A stretch of DNA of 64,000 bases, taken from assembly GCA_018242295.1 (NCBI GenBank), contig JAFECE010000003.1, positions 558,001-622,000 on the forward strand, in the 5' to 3' direction. Source of the DNA: Pseudomonadota bacterium. GTDB taxonomy: Bacteria > Pseudomonadota > Alphaproteobacteria > Rhizobiales > Hyphomicrobiaceae. A program made the translations under genes and the position numbers. Below the pieces are notes generated by a model. The model was not told where the DNA came from, did not search any database, and was given only the letters and a program-made list of their open reading frames with translations. Positions 1 to 8,536 of this stretch are shown one piece after another; within the stretch, counting starts at the first letter, position 1, and every line of letters starts with the position of its first letter.

Positions 1-156
1 GCCCGCGCACAAGCTAGGCAGCTTGAGCGCCCCAAGCAACCGGCTCTATGGCAGGAGATTATGACGGCCGATAGCGTCGAATTCCCGGCTTGCGGGATGA
101 TCTCTTTCCTGCCCTACGTAATTGTAGACGAACGAACAGGATTCAGTATCTCACCC

Positions 157-1158
157 ATGGCCGTTATAGCCCTCCCCGCCCACAAAATTCCGGTTGCCGA
201 CTACGTTGCAGGGATCGCCAATGGCGACCGCGCCCTTCTCGCTCGCGCCATCACTCTTGTGGAAAGCTCGAACCCGGATCATGGCCGCCTCGCGCAGCAG
301 GTGCTGCAGGAACTGCTGCCGAAGACGGGCAAAGCCGTGCGGCTCGGCATCACCGGCGTTCCCGGTGTCGGCAAGTCGACGACGATCGATCAGCTGGGGA
401 TGAACCTTCTTGCCGAAGGGCATCAGGTGGCCGTGCTCGCGATCGACCCGACGTCCAAACGCTCGGGCGGTTCGATCCTCGGTGACAAGACGCGCATGAA
501 CTCGCTCGCGCAGGAAAAGAACGCCTTTATCAGGCCGTCGCCGTCGTCCGGAACGCTCGGCGGCGTGACGCGACGCACGCGCGAAACCATGGCGCTCGTC
601 GAAGCGGCAGGCTTCGATGTCGTCATCGTCGAGACGGTCGGCGTCGGCCAGTCCGAGGTTGCCGTGGCGGACATGGTGGATTTCTTTCTGGTGCTTCTGC
701 TCTCGGGTGGGGGCGACGATTTGCAGGGCATCAAGAAAGGCATCATCGAGCTTGCCGATATGATCGCCATCAACAAGGCGGACGGCGACAACATCAAGCG
801 CGCCGAAAGCGCCGCTGCCGAATACAAGAACGCGCTGCAGATTTTCACGCCGCACGGCGCGACGTGGTTTCCTCCGGTCTTGACCGTCTCAGGCCGCGAC
901 AATCGCGGACTGAAGGAGCTTTGGGCCAAGGTTCTCGAGCATCGCGAGAAGATGACGGCGACCGGCGAGTTCGCCGCGCGCAGGCAATCTCAGGCCGTGT
1001 CCTGGATGCGCGACATGCTTGAGGACCGCCTTATGGGCGCCCTCAGAGCGCATCCACGCGTGGCGGCCGAGCTTCCGAACATCGAGGCGTCCGTCCGCAA
1101 CGGCACGCTGCTGCCGACGCTCGCTGTCGACCGCATCATGACGATGATGGGGATCTGA
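157..1158 (+). CDS. meaB: MeaB/ArgK-type GTPase, methylmalonyl-CoA mutase chaperone
   Basis: This is a G3E-family P-loop GTPase that protects and loads the adenosylcobalamin cofactor of methylmalonyl-CoA mutase or related acyl-CoA mutases in the cytoplasm. The Walker A motif GVPGVGKST lies near residues 67-75. It is followed by the MeaB signature GGSILGDKTRM, the ETVGVGQSE switch region and the guanine-specificity motif NKAD. The reading frame is open from base 1. An ATG at 61 is possible, with AGGAG only three bases before it. I prefer the ATG at 157 because its product starts where MeaB proteins normally start, about 25 residues before the conserved ARAITLVES helix. No mutase gene is visible, so it may lie upstream of the window. 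The family call is firm; the start is less sure. Confidence 0.93.
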   Translation: MAVIALPAHKIPVADYVAGIANGDRALLARAITLVESSNPDHGRLAQQVLQELLPKTGKAVRLGITGVPGVGKSTTIDQLGMNLLAEGHQVAVLAIDPTSKRSGGSILGDKTRMNSLAQEKNAFIRPSPSSGTLGGVTRRTRETMALVEAAGFDVVIVETVGVGQSEVAVADMVDFFLVLLLSGGGDDLQGIKKGIIELADMIAINKADGDNIKRAESAAAEYKNALQIFTPHGATWFPPVLTVSGRDNRGLKELWAKVLEHREKMTATGEFAARRQSQAVSWMRDMLEDRLMGALRAHPRVAAELPNIEASVRNGTLLPTLAVDRIMTMMGI

Positions 1159-1250
1159 GTTCGCGGCCAATCACACCCGTCATTCCTCGCTTGCATCACG
1201 AAGCGCGCGACGGAATTCGCCGGATTGCGAAACGTCATTGCTAATTCGGC

Positions 1251-1290
1251 AAAAAATAGCGCCCCGGGCTTAAGTGCCTAAGGCGCAATA
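1251..1290 (-). terminator. probable intrinsic terminator of the coiled-coil repeat gene
   Basis: Read on the minus strand, GCGCC and GGCGC arms (1282-1286 and 1259-1263) enclose a short loop and are followed at once by TATTTTTT (1251-1258). The element lies about 45 bases past the stop of the minus-strand gene ending at 1334. The stem is only five pairs, so the call rests mainly on the T run and the position. Confidence 0.5.
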
Positions 1291-1333
1291 GTCTCGAATA
1301 CTCATTGATTTCGACTACCGGACTAATGCCGGA

Positions 1334-1963
1334 TTATTCTCGTGCTATGCTACCGGTCTCAATGGGATGCTGACGAGATTTGACCTCGGACAGCGAGATT
1401 TCGATTTCCGCATTTCGCGCAGCGACGAATTCCGCTTCCCGGCGCGCCGCATCAACTGCGGCCAATGACACTGCTATCTCAGCATTGCGTTCTTCCGCGA
1501 ACTTGACGTCCTCGTAGGCGGCCGTGGCGGCGTCGATTTCACGATTGCGGTCTCTTTCGAATTCCGCTTCATGAACCGCCGCAACGCGAGCCGTCGACGC
1601 GTCGGCCTCTGCGTTTTGTTCACGCTCGAATGCCGCTTCCGCGACGTCTTGCGCTTCCCGGGCACGCGCGACTGCAACCGCGGCCAAGGATGCGCTGATC
1701 TCATTGTTTCTTTCGCGCTCGAACTTTGCCTGCTCGTATGCCGCGAATGCCATTTCAATTTCGGCGTTCCGAGCGCGTTCAAATTCGGCGGTCTGCTCAG
1801 CTTCGACGCGAGCAACCGAGGCATTGATCTCGGCGTTGCGATCACGTGCAAACGCGGCATCGGATACCGACGGCATAGCGTCTTTGGCGAAAGCGGAAAT
1901 CCCCTCTACGGGGAATGCAAGTCCTGTCAGGACCATTGCGAGCATAATGCGCATGTATGACAT
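1334..1963 (-). CDS. secreted coiled-coil repeat protein, unknown function
   Basis: This 209-residue protein has an N-terminal signal peptide or membrane anchor (residues 1-27, hydrophobic MLAMVLTGLAF core). The rest is Ala/Glu/Arg-rich and is predicted to be helical. A motif of the form F-x-x-x-R-N-x-E-I occurs seven times, with its Asn at 43, 66, 86, 117, 140, 160 and 184. The spacings 23, 20 and 31 repeat, so a 74-residue unit is duplicated. I know no family with this motif. A periplasmic or surface structural role is an inference from the signal and the repeat. It has its own likely terminator downstream and is not in an obvious operon. Confidence 0.75.
   Translation of the reverse strand: MSYMRIMLAMVLTGLAFPVEGISAFAKDAMPSVSDAAFARDRNAEINASVARVEAEQTAEFERARNAEIEMAFAAYEQAKFERERNNEISASLAAVAVARAREAQDVAEAAFEREQNAEADASTARVAAVHEAEFERDRNREIDAATAAYEDVKFAEERNAEIAVSLAAVDAARREAEFVAARNAEIEISLSEVKSRQHPIETGSIARE
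1406..1852 (-). repeat. tandem 222-bp coding duplication with internal F-x-x-x-R-N-x-E-I repeats
   Basis: Residues 38-111 and 112-185 of the protein encoded at 1334-1963 align without gaps for about 66 positions, roughly 60% identical by eye. Each unit carries three copies of the short motif. A seventh copy at residue 179 starts a third, partial unit that is seven residues out of phase. Confidence 0.75.
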
Positions 1964-2058
1964 TGGAGTTGATCCTCGTTGGCGATACGTTTGTGATATC
2001 TCAGCGCCACTGGATCGAATTTGAATCCATCTTGCTTAAAATTGCGTGCATCCGAATT

Positions 2059-2088
2059 AAAAAAACGCGCGGTAATTCACGCGTTTTT
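2059..2088 (-). terminator. intrinsic terminator of the esterase gene
   Basis: A perfect 9-bp inverted repeat, AAAAACGCG at 2061-2069 and CGCGTTTTT at 2080-2088, has a 10-base loop. On the minus strand the second arm runs into seven consecutive T residues. It sits 80 bases past the stop of the esterase gene and upstream of the repeat-protein gene, so it separates the two transcripts. Confidence 0.75.
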
Positions 2089-2168
2089 GGCTCGATGACA
2101 GTAAGTGGTGGTTATGATCTGCGACGGATTTATTTCGACCTGTCACAATCTCTTTGTCACCTCCAATA

Positions 2169-3272
2169 TTAGGACGTGAGATGATCATTTAAGAACTTGG
2201 CTATTTCGCCGAACGCCTCTTCAGTCTCTGGCAGGAAGGGCGAGAGGTATTGCGCGTGGCTCTGACCTTCCAAAACCTGGAGCGCGGCGGTAACATCGGC
2301 CTTGCGAAGCTTGCGATGCGTGCGCACCGTGTCGCTCAATAGCAGATCGCGCGTACCCGACGTCAGGATCGCAGGCGGGAAGCCCGAAAAGTCACCGAAG
2401 ATCGGCGAGAGCATGGGATTGCGGGGATCGTGGCTTGCAGCGTAGAGCGCGCCTGCTGCGTTCGCCCAGCTCCGGCGCGAGACCAGGGCGTTATCGACAA
2501 AGGCGTTCGCCATGATCGTGTCCCCCGCCCATGTGAGATCGGCGATCGGGCTACCCGGAGCAATGGCGCCTGGAAGCGGTACACCTTCGGCTTTCGCCCG
2601 ATGGATGGCACACAACGTCAACGCGCCACCTGCGGACGTTCCGAAGATCGCCATCTTGCGCGGATCGTAGGCGGCAAGGAGCACGCCCCACACGGCCATC
2701 ACGTCGTCAAGCGCCGCCGGATAGGGATAATCCGGCGCCATCCGGTAATCGATCGAGACGACTTTGCATCTGCCGTAACCGGCCATCAGCATTCCTTCGC
2801 CGGCCCCGGCCTCGCCGGGAAAGAGCACGTAGCCGCCACCATGAATGTGCACGAGAAGCCGGTCACGATTTTCAGGCGCGATCTCATGCGGCGTGATGAC
2901 GAAGACCGGCACACCGGCCATCTTAGTCTGTTCGACTGTCAGACCGAAATGCTCGCGAATGGCAGTGATCGCCGGGGCCGCGCCTGCCGCGCTCTTGGCG
3001 GCGAGGTCTTTCCACGTTGCGGCGTCTTCAGGCAGCACGTTCCATCCCGGCGGATAGGGTGCAGCGATGACGGCCTGCAGGCCTTCGCTGACCGTTTCCG
3101 GCACCGGCAGGCTGCGCGCGGGAAGCTGCCGCGCCTTAAGCGTTCCGGCTGGCGCAGCTTCATCGGCCCGCGCCGTTGCAGAGAAGGCCGCCGCTGCGAG
3201 CGAGTTTCCAAGAAACAACCGGCGCGATAGCGAGAGCTGCTTGTTGATCGCGGCAAACGAGAGGACGCTCAT
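2169..3272 (-). CDS. Tat-exported alpha/beta-hydrolase, HSL-family esterase
   Basis: The 367-residue protein belongs to the bacterial hormone-sensitive-lipase group (family IV) of alpha/beta hydrolases, which cleave short-chain esters. The oxyanion-hole motif HGGG is at residues 144-147. The nucleophile elbow GTSAGG gives Ser213. Asp309 or Asp314 and His339 (in QSHAQ) can complete the triad. The N-terminus carries a twin-arginine signal, SRRLFLG, followed by an Ala-rich hydrophobic stretch and an A-R-A cleavage region. Folded export to the periplasm is therefore expected. An ATG preceded by GGAGAA sets the start. The substrate cannot be told from the sequence. Confidence 0.88.
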   Translation of the reverse strand: MSVLSFAAINKQLSLSRRLFLGNSLAAAAFSATARADEAAPAGTLKARQLPARSLPVPETVSEGLQAVIAAPYPPGWNVLPEDAATWKDLAAKSAAGAAPAITAIREHFGLTVEQTKMAGVPVFVITPHEIAPENRDRLLVHIHGGGYVLFPGEAGAGEGMLMAGYGRCKVVSIDYRMAPDYPYPAALDDVMAVWGVLLAAYDPRKMAIFGTSAGGALTLCAIHRAKAEGVPLPGAIAPGSPIADLTWAGDTIMANAFVDNALVSRRSWANAAGALYAASHDPRNPMLSPIFGDFSGFPPAILTSGTRDLLLSDTVRTHRKLRKADVTAALQVLEGQSHAQYLSPFLPETEEAFGEIAKFLNDHLTS

Positions 3273-3440
3273 AATGTCGGGTTCTCCATCTCAGACCGAG
3301 ACCGAGAGGCTTCAATAAGCGCCACGCGTCAAGGCGGAAAAACCACGCACATGCAATGCGATAGCTTTCGACAAGCTCAATCCGCACGCGGCCATGGCTG
3401 CGAGCGGATTGAGCCGAGGAGATTGGAAATCGCTTCGAGC

Positions 3441-4163
3441 TTACTGCAGGGCTTTCAGGAGCATGCCCTTGGGCGCGAGCCAGGCCGGCGGTGTCGCGAC
3501 ATCGTCCGCAACAGACTTCAGCGACGCGAGATCTTTGAGCCTTAGCCCATGGCGCGGAGCCGTTTCGATCAGTCCGCACGTCTCAAGCTGCGTCAGCGCG
3601 AGCGCCAGCTCCTCGATCGTTATGCCGAGAAAATCTGCAATGACACCGCAGTTGACACTATCGTCGATGAACGTGGGGTCACCGCCTTCCTCGCGGGTTC
3701 GCTGCGAAACGGCCGTCAGAAATGCGGCGAGGCGTATCGCCGGATGTTGGCTCGACGCGCTGATGAGGCTCTCGCGGCGATAAATGAATTCGCGCTCCAC
3801 CGCTTCGTCAAATCTCGCCTTGTTGTGCGCATCGCCGGCGATGAGCTTATCCGCGGCATCGAGGGGAAAGCAGCGGACGCTCGAATTTACGGAAGCACGC
3901 GCATAGGTGGCATGGCGCTCCAAAAAGCCCATGCCGACCAGATCGCCGGCAAGCGCATATTCGACAATCTCCGTGGTTCCATCAAGGCGGCTGCGGTAGA
4001 CGCAAATCGCCCCGGTTTCGACACGGTAGATGTTTGTCTTGAGATCGCCGGTCTCGAAAAGAATCTCATCTCGCGTGAGGTTACGGACTTTGCCCAATTC
4101 GCGCCTGGGCATTTTACGCACAAGTGTCGTGCTACCGGTATAGCCAGAACCTGGTCGCAGCAT
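3441..4163 (-). CDS. Crp/Fnr-family transcriptional regulator
   Basis: The protein (240 residues from this start) has an N-terminal cyclic-nucleotide-binding-like beta barrel, with IYRVETGAICVYR and EYALAGDLVGMGFLE segments typical of the family. A C-terminal winged helix-turn-helix follows, with DFLGITIEELALALTQLETCGLIE as recognition region. No Fnr-type cysteine cluster is seen near the N-terminus, so it is probably not an Fe-S oxygen sensor. The reading frame extends to a TTG at 4205. The ATG at 4163 has a well-placed GGAG and is preferred. The 295 bases upstream are AT-rich and are its likely promoter region. Its ligand and targets are unknown. Confidence 0.85.
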   Translation of the reverse strand: MLRPGSGYTGSTTLVRKMPRRELGKVRNLTRDEILFETGDLKTNIYRVETGAICVYRSRLDGTTEIVEYALAGDLVGMGFLERHATYARASVNSSVRCFPLDAADKLIAGDAHNKARFDEAVEREFIYRRESLISASSQHPAIRLAAFLTAVSQRTREEGGDPTFIDDSVNCGVIADFLGITIEELALALTQLETCGLIETAPRHGLRLKDLASLKSVADDVATPPAWLAPKGMLLKALQ

Positions 4164-4458
4164 GCTCGAACTCCACACAACAAAAACACCAACCGGTCCG
4201 CCCAAAACGGAGGCCCGAGATCAAAATTCATTTTCGCAGAAGGAATAAGGCTAGCGGCTCAAGAATTTGCCGTCGTGAAAAGTGTTCTTTAAAAAGCCCG
4301 CATATAATGGTGTATTTCTCGAATAATGTCCAATTGTTTTGGAATACCACCCATGCGCGGTGCATAACCGGTGCAGAATAATCTGCTCGGCTACTGCTTA
4401 ACCTTGTGCTCCGCGAGCAGGTTCCGAAATTGGCTACGTAAGTCTAAGGCATTGGCGG

Positions 4459-5928
4459 CTATGAGCTTAACTCGCGCCATGCTTGGTCTATGGCCCGGCG
4501 GTCGATCCGTTCACCGAAGAGCACTGTGCGGACGGTATTTAGCAATATCAGCATATCGAGCGCAAAAGACGCATTCCTTATGTACCAAAGGTCGAGGACG
4601 GCTTTGTCCTCTATTGAGAGATGACGGCCTCCCTTAATTTGCGCCCAGCCCGTCAATCCGGGCCGAAGCCGTAAACGCGCAGCAGAGAATGACGGCTGGT
4701 CAACCGGCAAAAGTGGCCGTGGCCCGACAAGCGACATATGCCCAAGTAGAACGTTGTAAACTTGCGGGAGTTCGTCGAGCCGAAGGCGGCGTAGAACACG
4801 TCCTGCCCTCGAGACCCGTTCGGCGTCGGTCAGTGCGCGGCCGTTCTGGTCGCGCGGACGCCTCATGGTGCGAAACTTCAGCACCCGGATGGGCCGCCCG
4901 AATGCGCCCGGGCGCTGCTGCCAGAATATCAGCGGATATCCGACGTCCAGCGCGACGATCACGCCGATGATCAGCATTAGTGGCGCCAGGCAAACAATGC
5001 CCAACGTCGCCCCCGTCGCGTCGATCATGCGCTTCCAGCGAAGATAGGAACTGGCCGGATTATCGCCGCCGCCGAATGCCGGGGCCAGAGCGGTAGCCGA
5101 AGTAACTGCGGTCAGATCCGAGCCGGACTCCTTCGCACCTCCGTCGCTATCGGAGATCAATTCGCTAAGGCCATACTGAGCCGAGAGGCGGTCCACGCGG
5201 ATGGCCTGGGTCCGTTCAATTTCGGCCAGCGACTCTTGTGCCCGTCTCGACAAGTGAGTGTAGGGCATTGCGAGCACGATGCGGTCGATACGGATGCCGT
5301 GAACCGACAGGTCATGGAGAACGTCCTCCGCCGCCTCGGGAGGTCCGAGAATCTTGCATGAGCCCAGCCATCGTCCGCGGTGACGCTCGGCATTGGAAAG
5401 AATGCCGGCGATTTGGATGTGCTCACGAGCATTTTCCGCGGCACAACGCAGGAAAAGATCCGCTATCGGATTGAGACCGACGAGAAGAACGCTCTCGCGT
5501 TCATCGCGAAACTGCGCCTTCGCCACGCGCGCGCGGCGTCTCAAGGTATGACGAAGGCGCATCGCCGCGCGAACGCCGACCAGCATGCATAGAATGAGAA
5601 GTCCCTGCATCACCGGCAGGGATTTCGGCATGTCGTGAATGCCTTGAATGCCGTCGACGGCAAGATTTCCGGCAATGGCAAAAACCACGATCCATGCCGC
5701 GGCTCCGAGTATCAGCCAGCAATCGTTCAGCGACGTAAATCGCCAGACGGTGCGATTGAGGCCAAAGATCCAGAGCACCGGGATCGCGACGCCTATCGTG
5801 ACCAGAAGATAGAGCTTGGCGTTCACGAGCGCGGAGAGTGGCGATAGCGGGCTGCACAGAAGGATGGCCAGCACCGTCGATATAGCGATCAACCCAACAT
5901 CGACAGCCAGCAGGACAAGACGGTGCAT
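4459..5928 (-). CDS. polyprenyl-phosphate sugar-1-phosphate transferase (exopolysaccharide priming enzyme)
   Basis: This 489-residue inner-membrane enzyme is of the WcaJ/WbaP/PssA type. It moves a sugar-1-phosphate from a nucleotide sugar to undecaprenyl phosphate, the first step of polysaccharide repeat-unit assembly. Residues 1-120 hold about four membrane segments. A central soluble Rossmann-like region follows. The C-terminal 200 residues are the bacterial sugar transferase domain, with the KRMIDATGA entry helix, KFRTM, LDELPQ, GDMSLVGPRP-like and LRPGLTGWAQI motifs. An ATG with GGAG upstream sets the start. The gene is divergent from the NusG-like gene and shares its promoter region. The sugar is not predictable. 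Confidence 0.92.
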   Translation of the reverse strand: MHRLVLLAVDVGLIAISTVLAILLCSPLSPLSALVNAKLYLLVTIGVAIPVLWIFGLNRTVWRFTSLNDCWLILGAAAWIVVFAIAGNLAVDGIQGIHDMPKSLPVMQGLLILCMLVGVRAAMRLRHTLRRRARVAKAQFRDERESVLLVGLNPIADLFLRCAAENAREHIQIAGILSNAERHRGRWLGSCKILGPPEAAEDVLHDLSVHGIRIDRIVLAMPYTHLSRRAQESLAEIERTQAIRVDRLSAQYGLSELISDSDGGAKESGSDLTAVTSATALAPAFGGGDNPASSYLRWKRMIDATGATLGIVCLAPLMLIIGVIVALDVGYPLIFWQQRPGAFGRPIRVLKFRTMRRPRDQNGRALTDAERVSRAGRVLRRLRLDELPQVYNVLLGHMSLVGPRPLLPVDQPSFSAARLRLRPGLTGWAQIKGGRHLSIEDKAVLDLWYIRNASFALDMLILLNTVRTVLFGERIDRRAIDQAWRELSS

Positions 5929-5978
5929 TAAGGGAAACTCCGCAGCGATTGCTGTCGAAAGGGGAAGCTCGTCAGCTT

Positions 5979-5994
5979 ACTAGTCCTTTCTAGT
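5979..5994. promoter_or_regulatory. small inverted repeat in a divergent promoter region
   Basis: ACTAG at 5979-5983 and CTAGT at 5990-5994 are inverted with a 6-base gap. The element lies in the 181-base region between the divergent starts of the priming transferase (5928) and the NusG-like gene (6110). It is short, so an operator role is only a suggestion. Confidence 0.25.
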
Positions 5995-6109
5995 CATCTC
6001 CGCAACCAATACCTCCTTGGGAAGCTGTGGATTAAGCAGGCTCCGTCGTGGCTCAACCACCTCTTTAGTGTTAGTTCTTTTAAAGCCGAACGGGGGAGAG
6101 CGTGTCCGC

Positions 6110-6634
6110 ATGAACTGCATCGTTTCCGCACCAGCTTTGCAACCAATCTGGATTGCCGTGAATACGCATCCGAACCGAGAGCGCGCCGCAGAACAACATC
6201 TTCGAAATCAGGGGTACGACGTCTATGGGCCGGTGATCCGGAAGCAGACGCGGCACGCGCGCCGGGTCTCTGACGTGCTTCGGCCTCTATTTCCCGGCTA
6301 TCTCTTTGTTCGCCTGACTGAGGCGCAAAGCCGATGGCGGCCTATTCTGTCGACAGTGGGGGTCAGATCGGTCGTTTGCGCGCGCGATGCGCCCTGCACG
6401 CTCCCCACTCAATTTATCGACGACCTCAGGGCGCGCGAGAGAGATGGCGTGATCGCACGCTCTGCCTCAGCTCTTCAGATCGGAGAGACCGTGCGCGTCG
6501 GCCGCGGTGCCTTCGACGGCCTCGCGGGCAAAATCATCGATCTGGCCGAAAATGATCGCCTCGTCGTCTTGATGGACTTCCTCAACAGGCCGGTCCGAGT
6601 CAAAATCTCCGGTGATCTTCTGTCGGTCGCCTAG
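6110..6634 (+). CDS. NusG-like transcription antitermination protein
   Basis: The 174-residue product has an N-terminal NGN domain (WIAVNTHPNRERAAEQHLRNQG, then FPGYLFVRL) and a C-terminal KOW domain (VRVGRGAFDGLAGKI). Specialised NusG paralogues of the RfaH/LoaP kind bind RNA polymerase and help it through long polysaccharide operons, and the position here fits that role. The ATG at 6110 has GGGGGAGAG nine bases upstream and yields a normal N-terminus. The reading frame itself runs back to 6017. The 3' end overlaps that of the opposing glycosyltransferase gene by four bases. The family is clear; the target operon is inferred from position. Confidence 0.88.
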   Translation: MNCIVSAPALQPIWIAVNTHPNRERAAEQHLRNQGYDVYGPVIRKQTRHARRVSDVLRPLFPGYLFVRLTEAQSRWRPILSTVGVRSVVCARDAPCTLPTQFIDDLRARERDGVIARSASALQIGETVRVGRGAFDGLAGKIIDLAENDRLVVLMDFLNRPVRVKISGDLLSVA

Positions 6635-7926
6635 CACGTCTCTTTATTGTGCTGGCTCGCCGCGGCATGCGTCCGAGCGATCCGCGGCTTCGGAACGGCG
6701 AACCTTTCAAGAAGGTCATTCCACGCGGTGACGGCCAGTTCCTTGCTGAAATTCGCCTCGCACATCGCCCTGGCGCGCTCACCGAGTTGACGACAGCGCT
6801 GCGGGTCTTTTGCCAGCGTCGCAAGGGTTTCGGCGAGGCCTGCGTCATTGCCGGATGCAAGCGCCACGCCGCATCCGAATTGATTTATAAGACGCGCGAT
6901 CTCACCGTTAAGGGCGCCAACAAAGACGATAGGCCGCCCTGCGGCTGCTATTCCGTAGAATTTGCTTGGTACAATAAGTCCCTCGAGTTCAGGCCTTAGC
7001 AAGACGACGTGAACGTCAGCAACCGACAGACTTTCGGCGAGCTGTTCGCGCGGCTGATATGGACGAAAGGTGATGTTGGTCATGCCAAGCTCATCCGTCG
7101 CCGTCTGAAGTTTCTCGAAACCGACGCCGCCCCCGATGAAGAGCCAGTGGATTTTCGCGCCGTCAACCGTTTGTCCGGTGGTGACGATAGCTTCAAGCAG
7201 TGTCTCGATGCCGTGCGCACGGCCAAGATTGCCGGAATACGCAACGACGAACTTATCTGAAAGATTCCAATCGGACCGCAGGCGATTTTCCGATGACGGC
7301 ACGGGAAGAATGGCGGCGGTGTCCGCCCAATTCGGAATGATGGCAATGCGCCCCGGTTCCACGCCGGATTGCAAAAGACGTTCCGCCATTAGTGAGCCGA
7401 TCGCGACGTTCATCGAAGCGCGACGAAGCGAGATGTCGCGCAGGATTCGGAGCGGCCGAAACAAACGCGTAGAGTGCCGGCCCGCGAGTTGAAGCGCTTC
7501 CGCGACCTCCGGAAAAACGTCCTGCAGCCAATTGATGTTGCTCGCACCGCGCGCCGAGGCGACGACGGAAGCCAGAATCGAAAACGCCGGAGGATCCGTC
7601 ATTGCAACAACGATGTCGCCGCGGCGTGCAAGGCGCACCAACATCCATGCGGCGGAAAAATAGAACGTCAAATAATCGATCGACCGAGGAATGAGCCCGG
7701 CCCGGCCGAACCGCGACGTCCAGATTCGTTCCACATGCACGCCCCTCACCGTCTCGCGCGCGGGAAGTCTTGCCTTGGCATCGTCGTAGTGCAGCCGGCT
7801 CGTGATCACCGAGACGTCCGCACCCCGCTCGACGAGACCGAACGCCAGGTCCGTCAGCATCTGGCTTGTTGCCGAATGATCGGGATAGAAAAATCGATTT
7901 ATGAAGATTACGCGCATGGGCGGCAT
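6631..7926 (-). CDS. GT4-family glycosyltransferase, WbuB-like
   Basis: A GT-B fold enzyme of about 430 residues. It begins MRVIFINRFFYPDHSATSQ, the usual N-terminus of the WbuB-like group, and has the acceptor-side LQDVFPEVAEALQLA segment. The donor-side region GLIVPSKFYGIAAAGRPIVF gives the E-x7-E-like binding element of GT4 enzymes. It would add one sugar to the lipid-linked repeat unit at the cytoplasmic face. The frame reaches a TTG at 7932. ATGs at 7926 and 7917 are both possible and neither has a strong ribosome site. It is the last gene of the long minus-strand operon. Confidence 0.87.
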   Translation of the reverse strand: MPPMRVIFINRFFYPDHSATSQMLTDLAFGLVERGADVSVITSRLHYDDAKARLPARETVRGVHVERIWTSRFGRAGLIPRSIDYLTFYFSAAWMLVRLARRGDIVVAMTDPPAFSILASVVASARGASNINWLQDVFPEVAEALQLAGRHSTRLFRPLRILRDISLRRASMNVAIGSLMAERLLQSGVEPGRIAIIPNWADTAAILPVPSSENRLRSDWNLSDKFVVAYSGNLGRAHGIETLLEAIVTTGQTVDGAKIHWLFIGGGVGFEKLQTATDELGMTNITFRPYQPREQLAESLSVADVHVVLLRPELEGLIVPSKFYGIAAAGRPIVFVGALNGEIARLINQFGCGVALASGNDAGLAETLATLAKDPQRCRQLGERARAMCEANFSKELAVTAWNDLLERFAVPKPRIARTHAAASQHNKETC

Positions 7927-7940
7927 CGGCAATGACGTAT

Positions 7941-7964
7941 GTGGAATAGTGGAATAGTGGAATA
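7941..7964. repeat. three tandem copies of the octamer GTGGAATA
   Basis: Three exact head-to-tail copies of GTGGAATA lie in the 40-base gap between the WcaF-like gene stop (7967) and the start of the last glycosyltransferase gene. On the minus strand the copies replace the place where a ribosome binding site would be expected. Confidence 0.85.
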
Positions 7965-7966
7965 GC

Positions 7967-8521
7967 TCACCTGCACTCAGTTGGAGGCTGAGGCCGCTCC
8001 TTCATCGGCTTCGCGGGATTGCCGCTGTTGATGATCCACGGCGATGTCGTGCGCGTCGCGATGCTGCCCAACGCCAGGATGCTCCCTTCACTGATGGTCA
8101 CTCCCGGCGCCACGACTGCGCGTGCTGCGATCCAGGCTCTATCGCATACTGTTATTGGTTCCGCTCGAAGATCAAACGCGGGCGCCGTCCAATCGTGATT
8201 GCCAGTGCAGAGATATACGCCCTGCGATATGCAGCAATGCGATCCGATCGCGACCTCGGCGAGATTATCGATCCATACGTCTTCGCCGAGCCAGGAATGG
8301 TCGCCGACGGTCAGCCGCCAAGGAAACTTCACGCGAAGACCCGGCTTTATCGTTACACCGCTGCCGATGCGCGCGCCGAACATGCGCAAGATGAAGCGGC
8401 GGTGAGCCGATCCTGGAACCTGCGACCGGATCGCGAGCCATTGCATGACTATCCAGAGGCATTCGATCCAGCGTGGCTTGCCTCGCGAAAAGCGGCTGTT
8501 GTCATAGGTGTCAAGCTGCAT
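7967..8521 (-). CDS. WcaF-like hexapeptide-repeat O-acetyltransferase
   Basis: The 184-residue protein is a left-handed beta-helix acyltransferase related to the colanic acid acetyltransferase WcaF. An N-terminal helix region (WIVMQWLAIRSQVPGSAHRRFILRMFG) precedes hexapeptide repeats from about residue 50. The CTGNHDWTAPAFDL segment contains the catalytic His, and the C-terminus ends in the typical NPAKPMKER. It probably acetylates a sugar of the repeat unit from acetyl-CoA. It lies 15 bases after the upstream glycosyltransferase gene, in the same operon. Confidence 0.88.
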   Translation of the reverse strand: MQLDTYDNSRFSRGKPRWIECLWIVMQWLAIRSQVPGSAHRRFILRMFGARIGSGVTIKPGLRVKFPWRLTVGDHSWLGEDVWIDNLAEVAIGSHCCISQGVYLCTGNHDWTAPAFDLRAEPITVCDRAWIAARAVVAPGVTISEGSILALGSIATRTTSPWIINSGNPAKPMKERPQPPTECR

Positions 8522-8536
8522 CGCGCATTCCGAATT

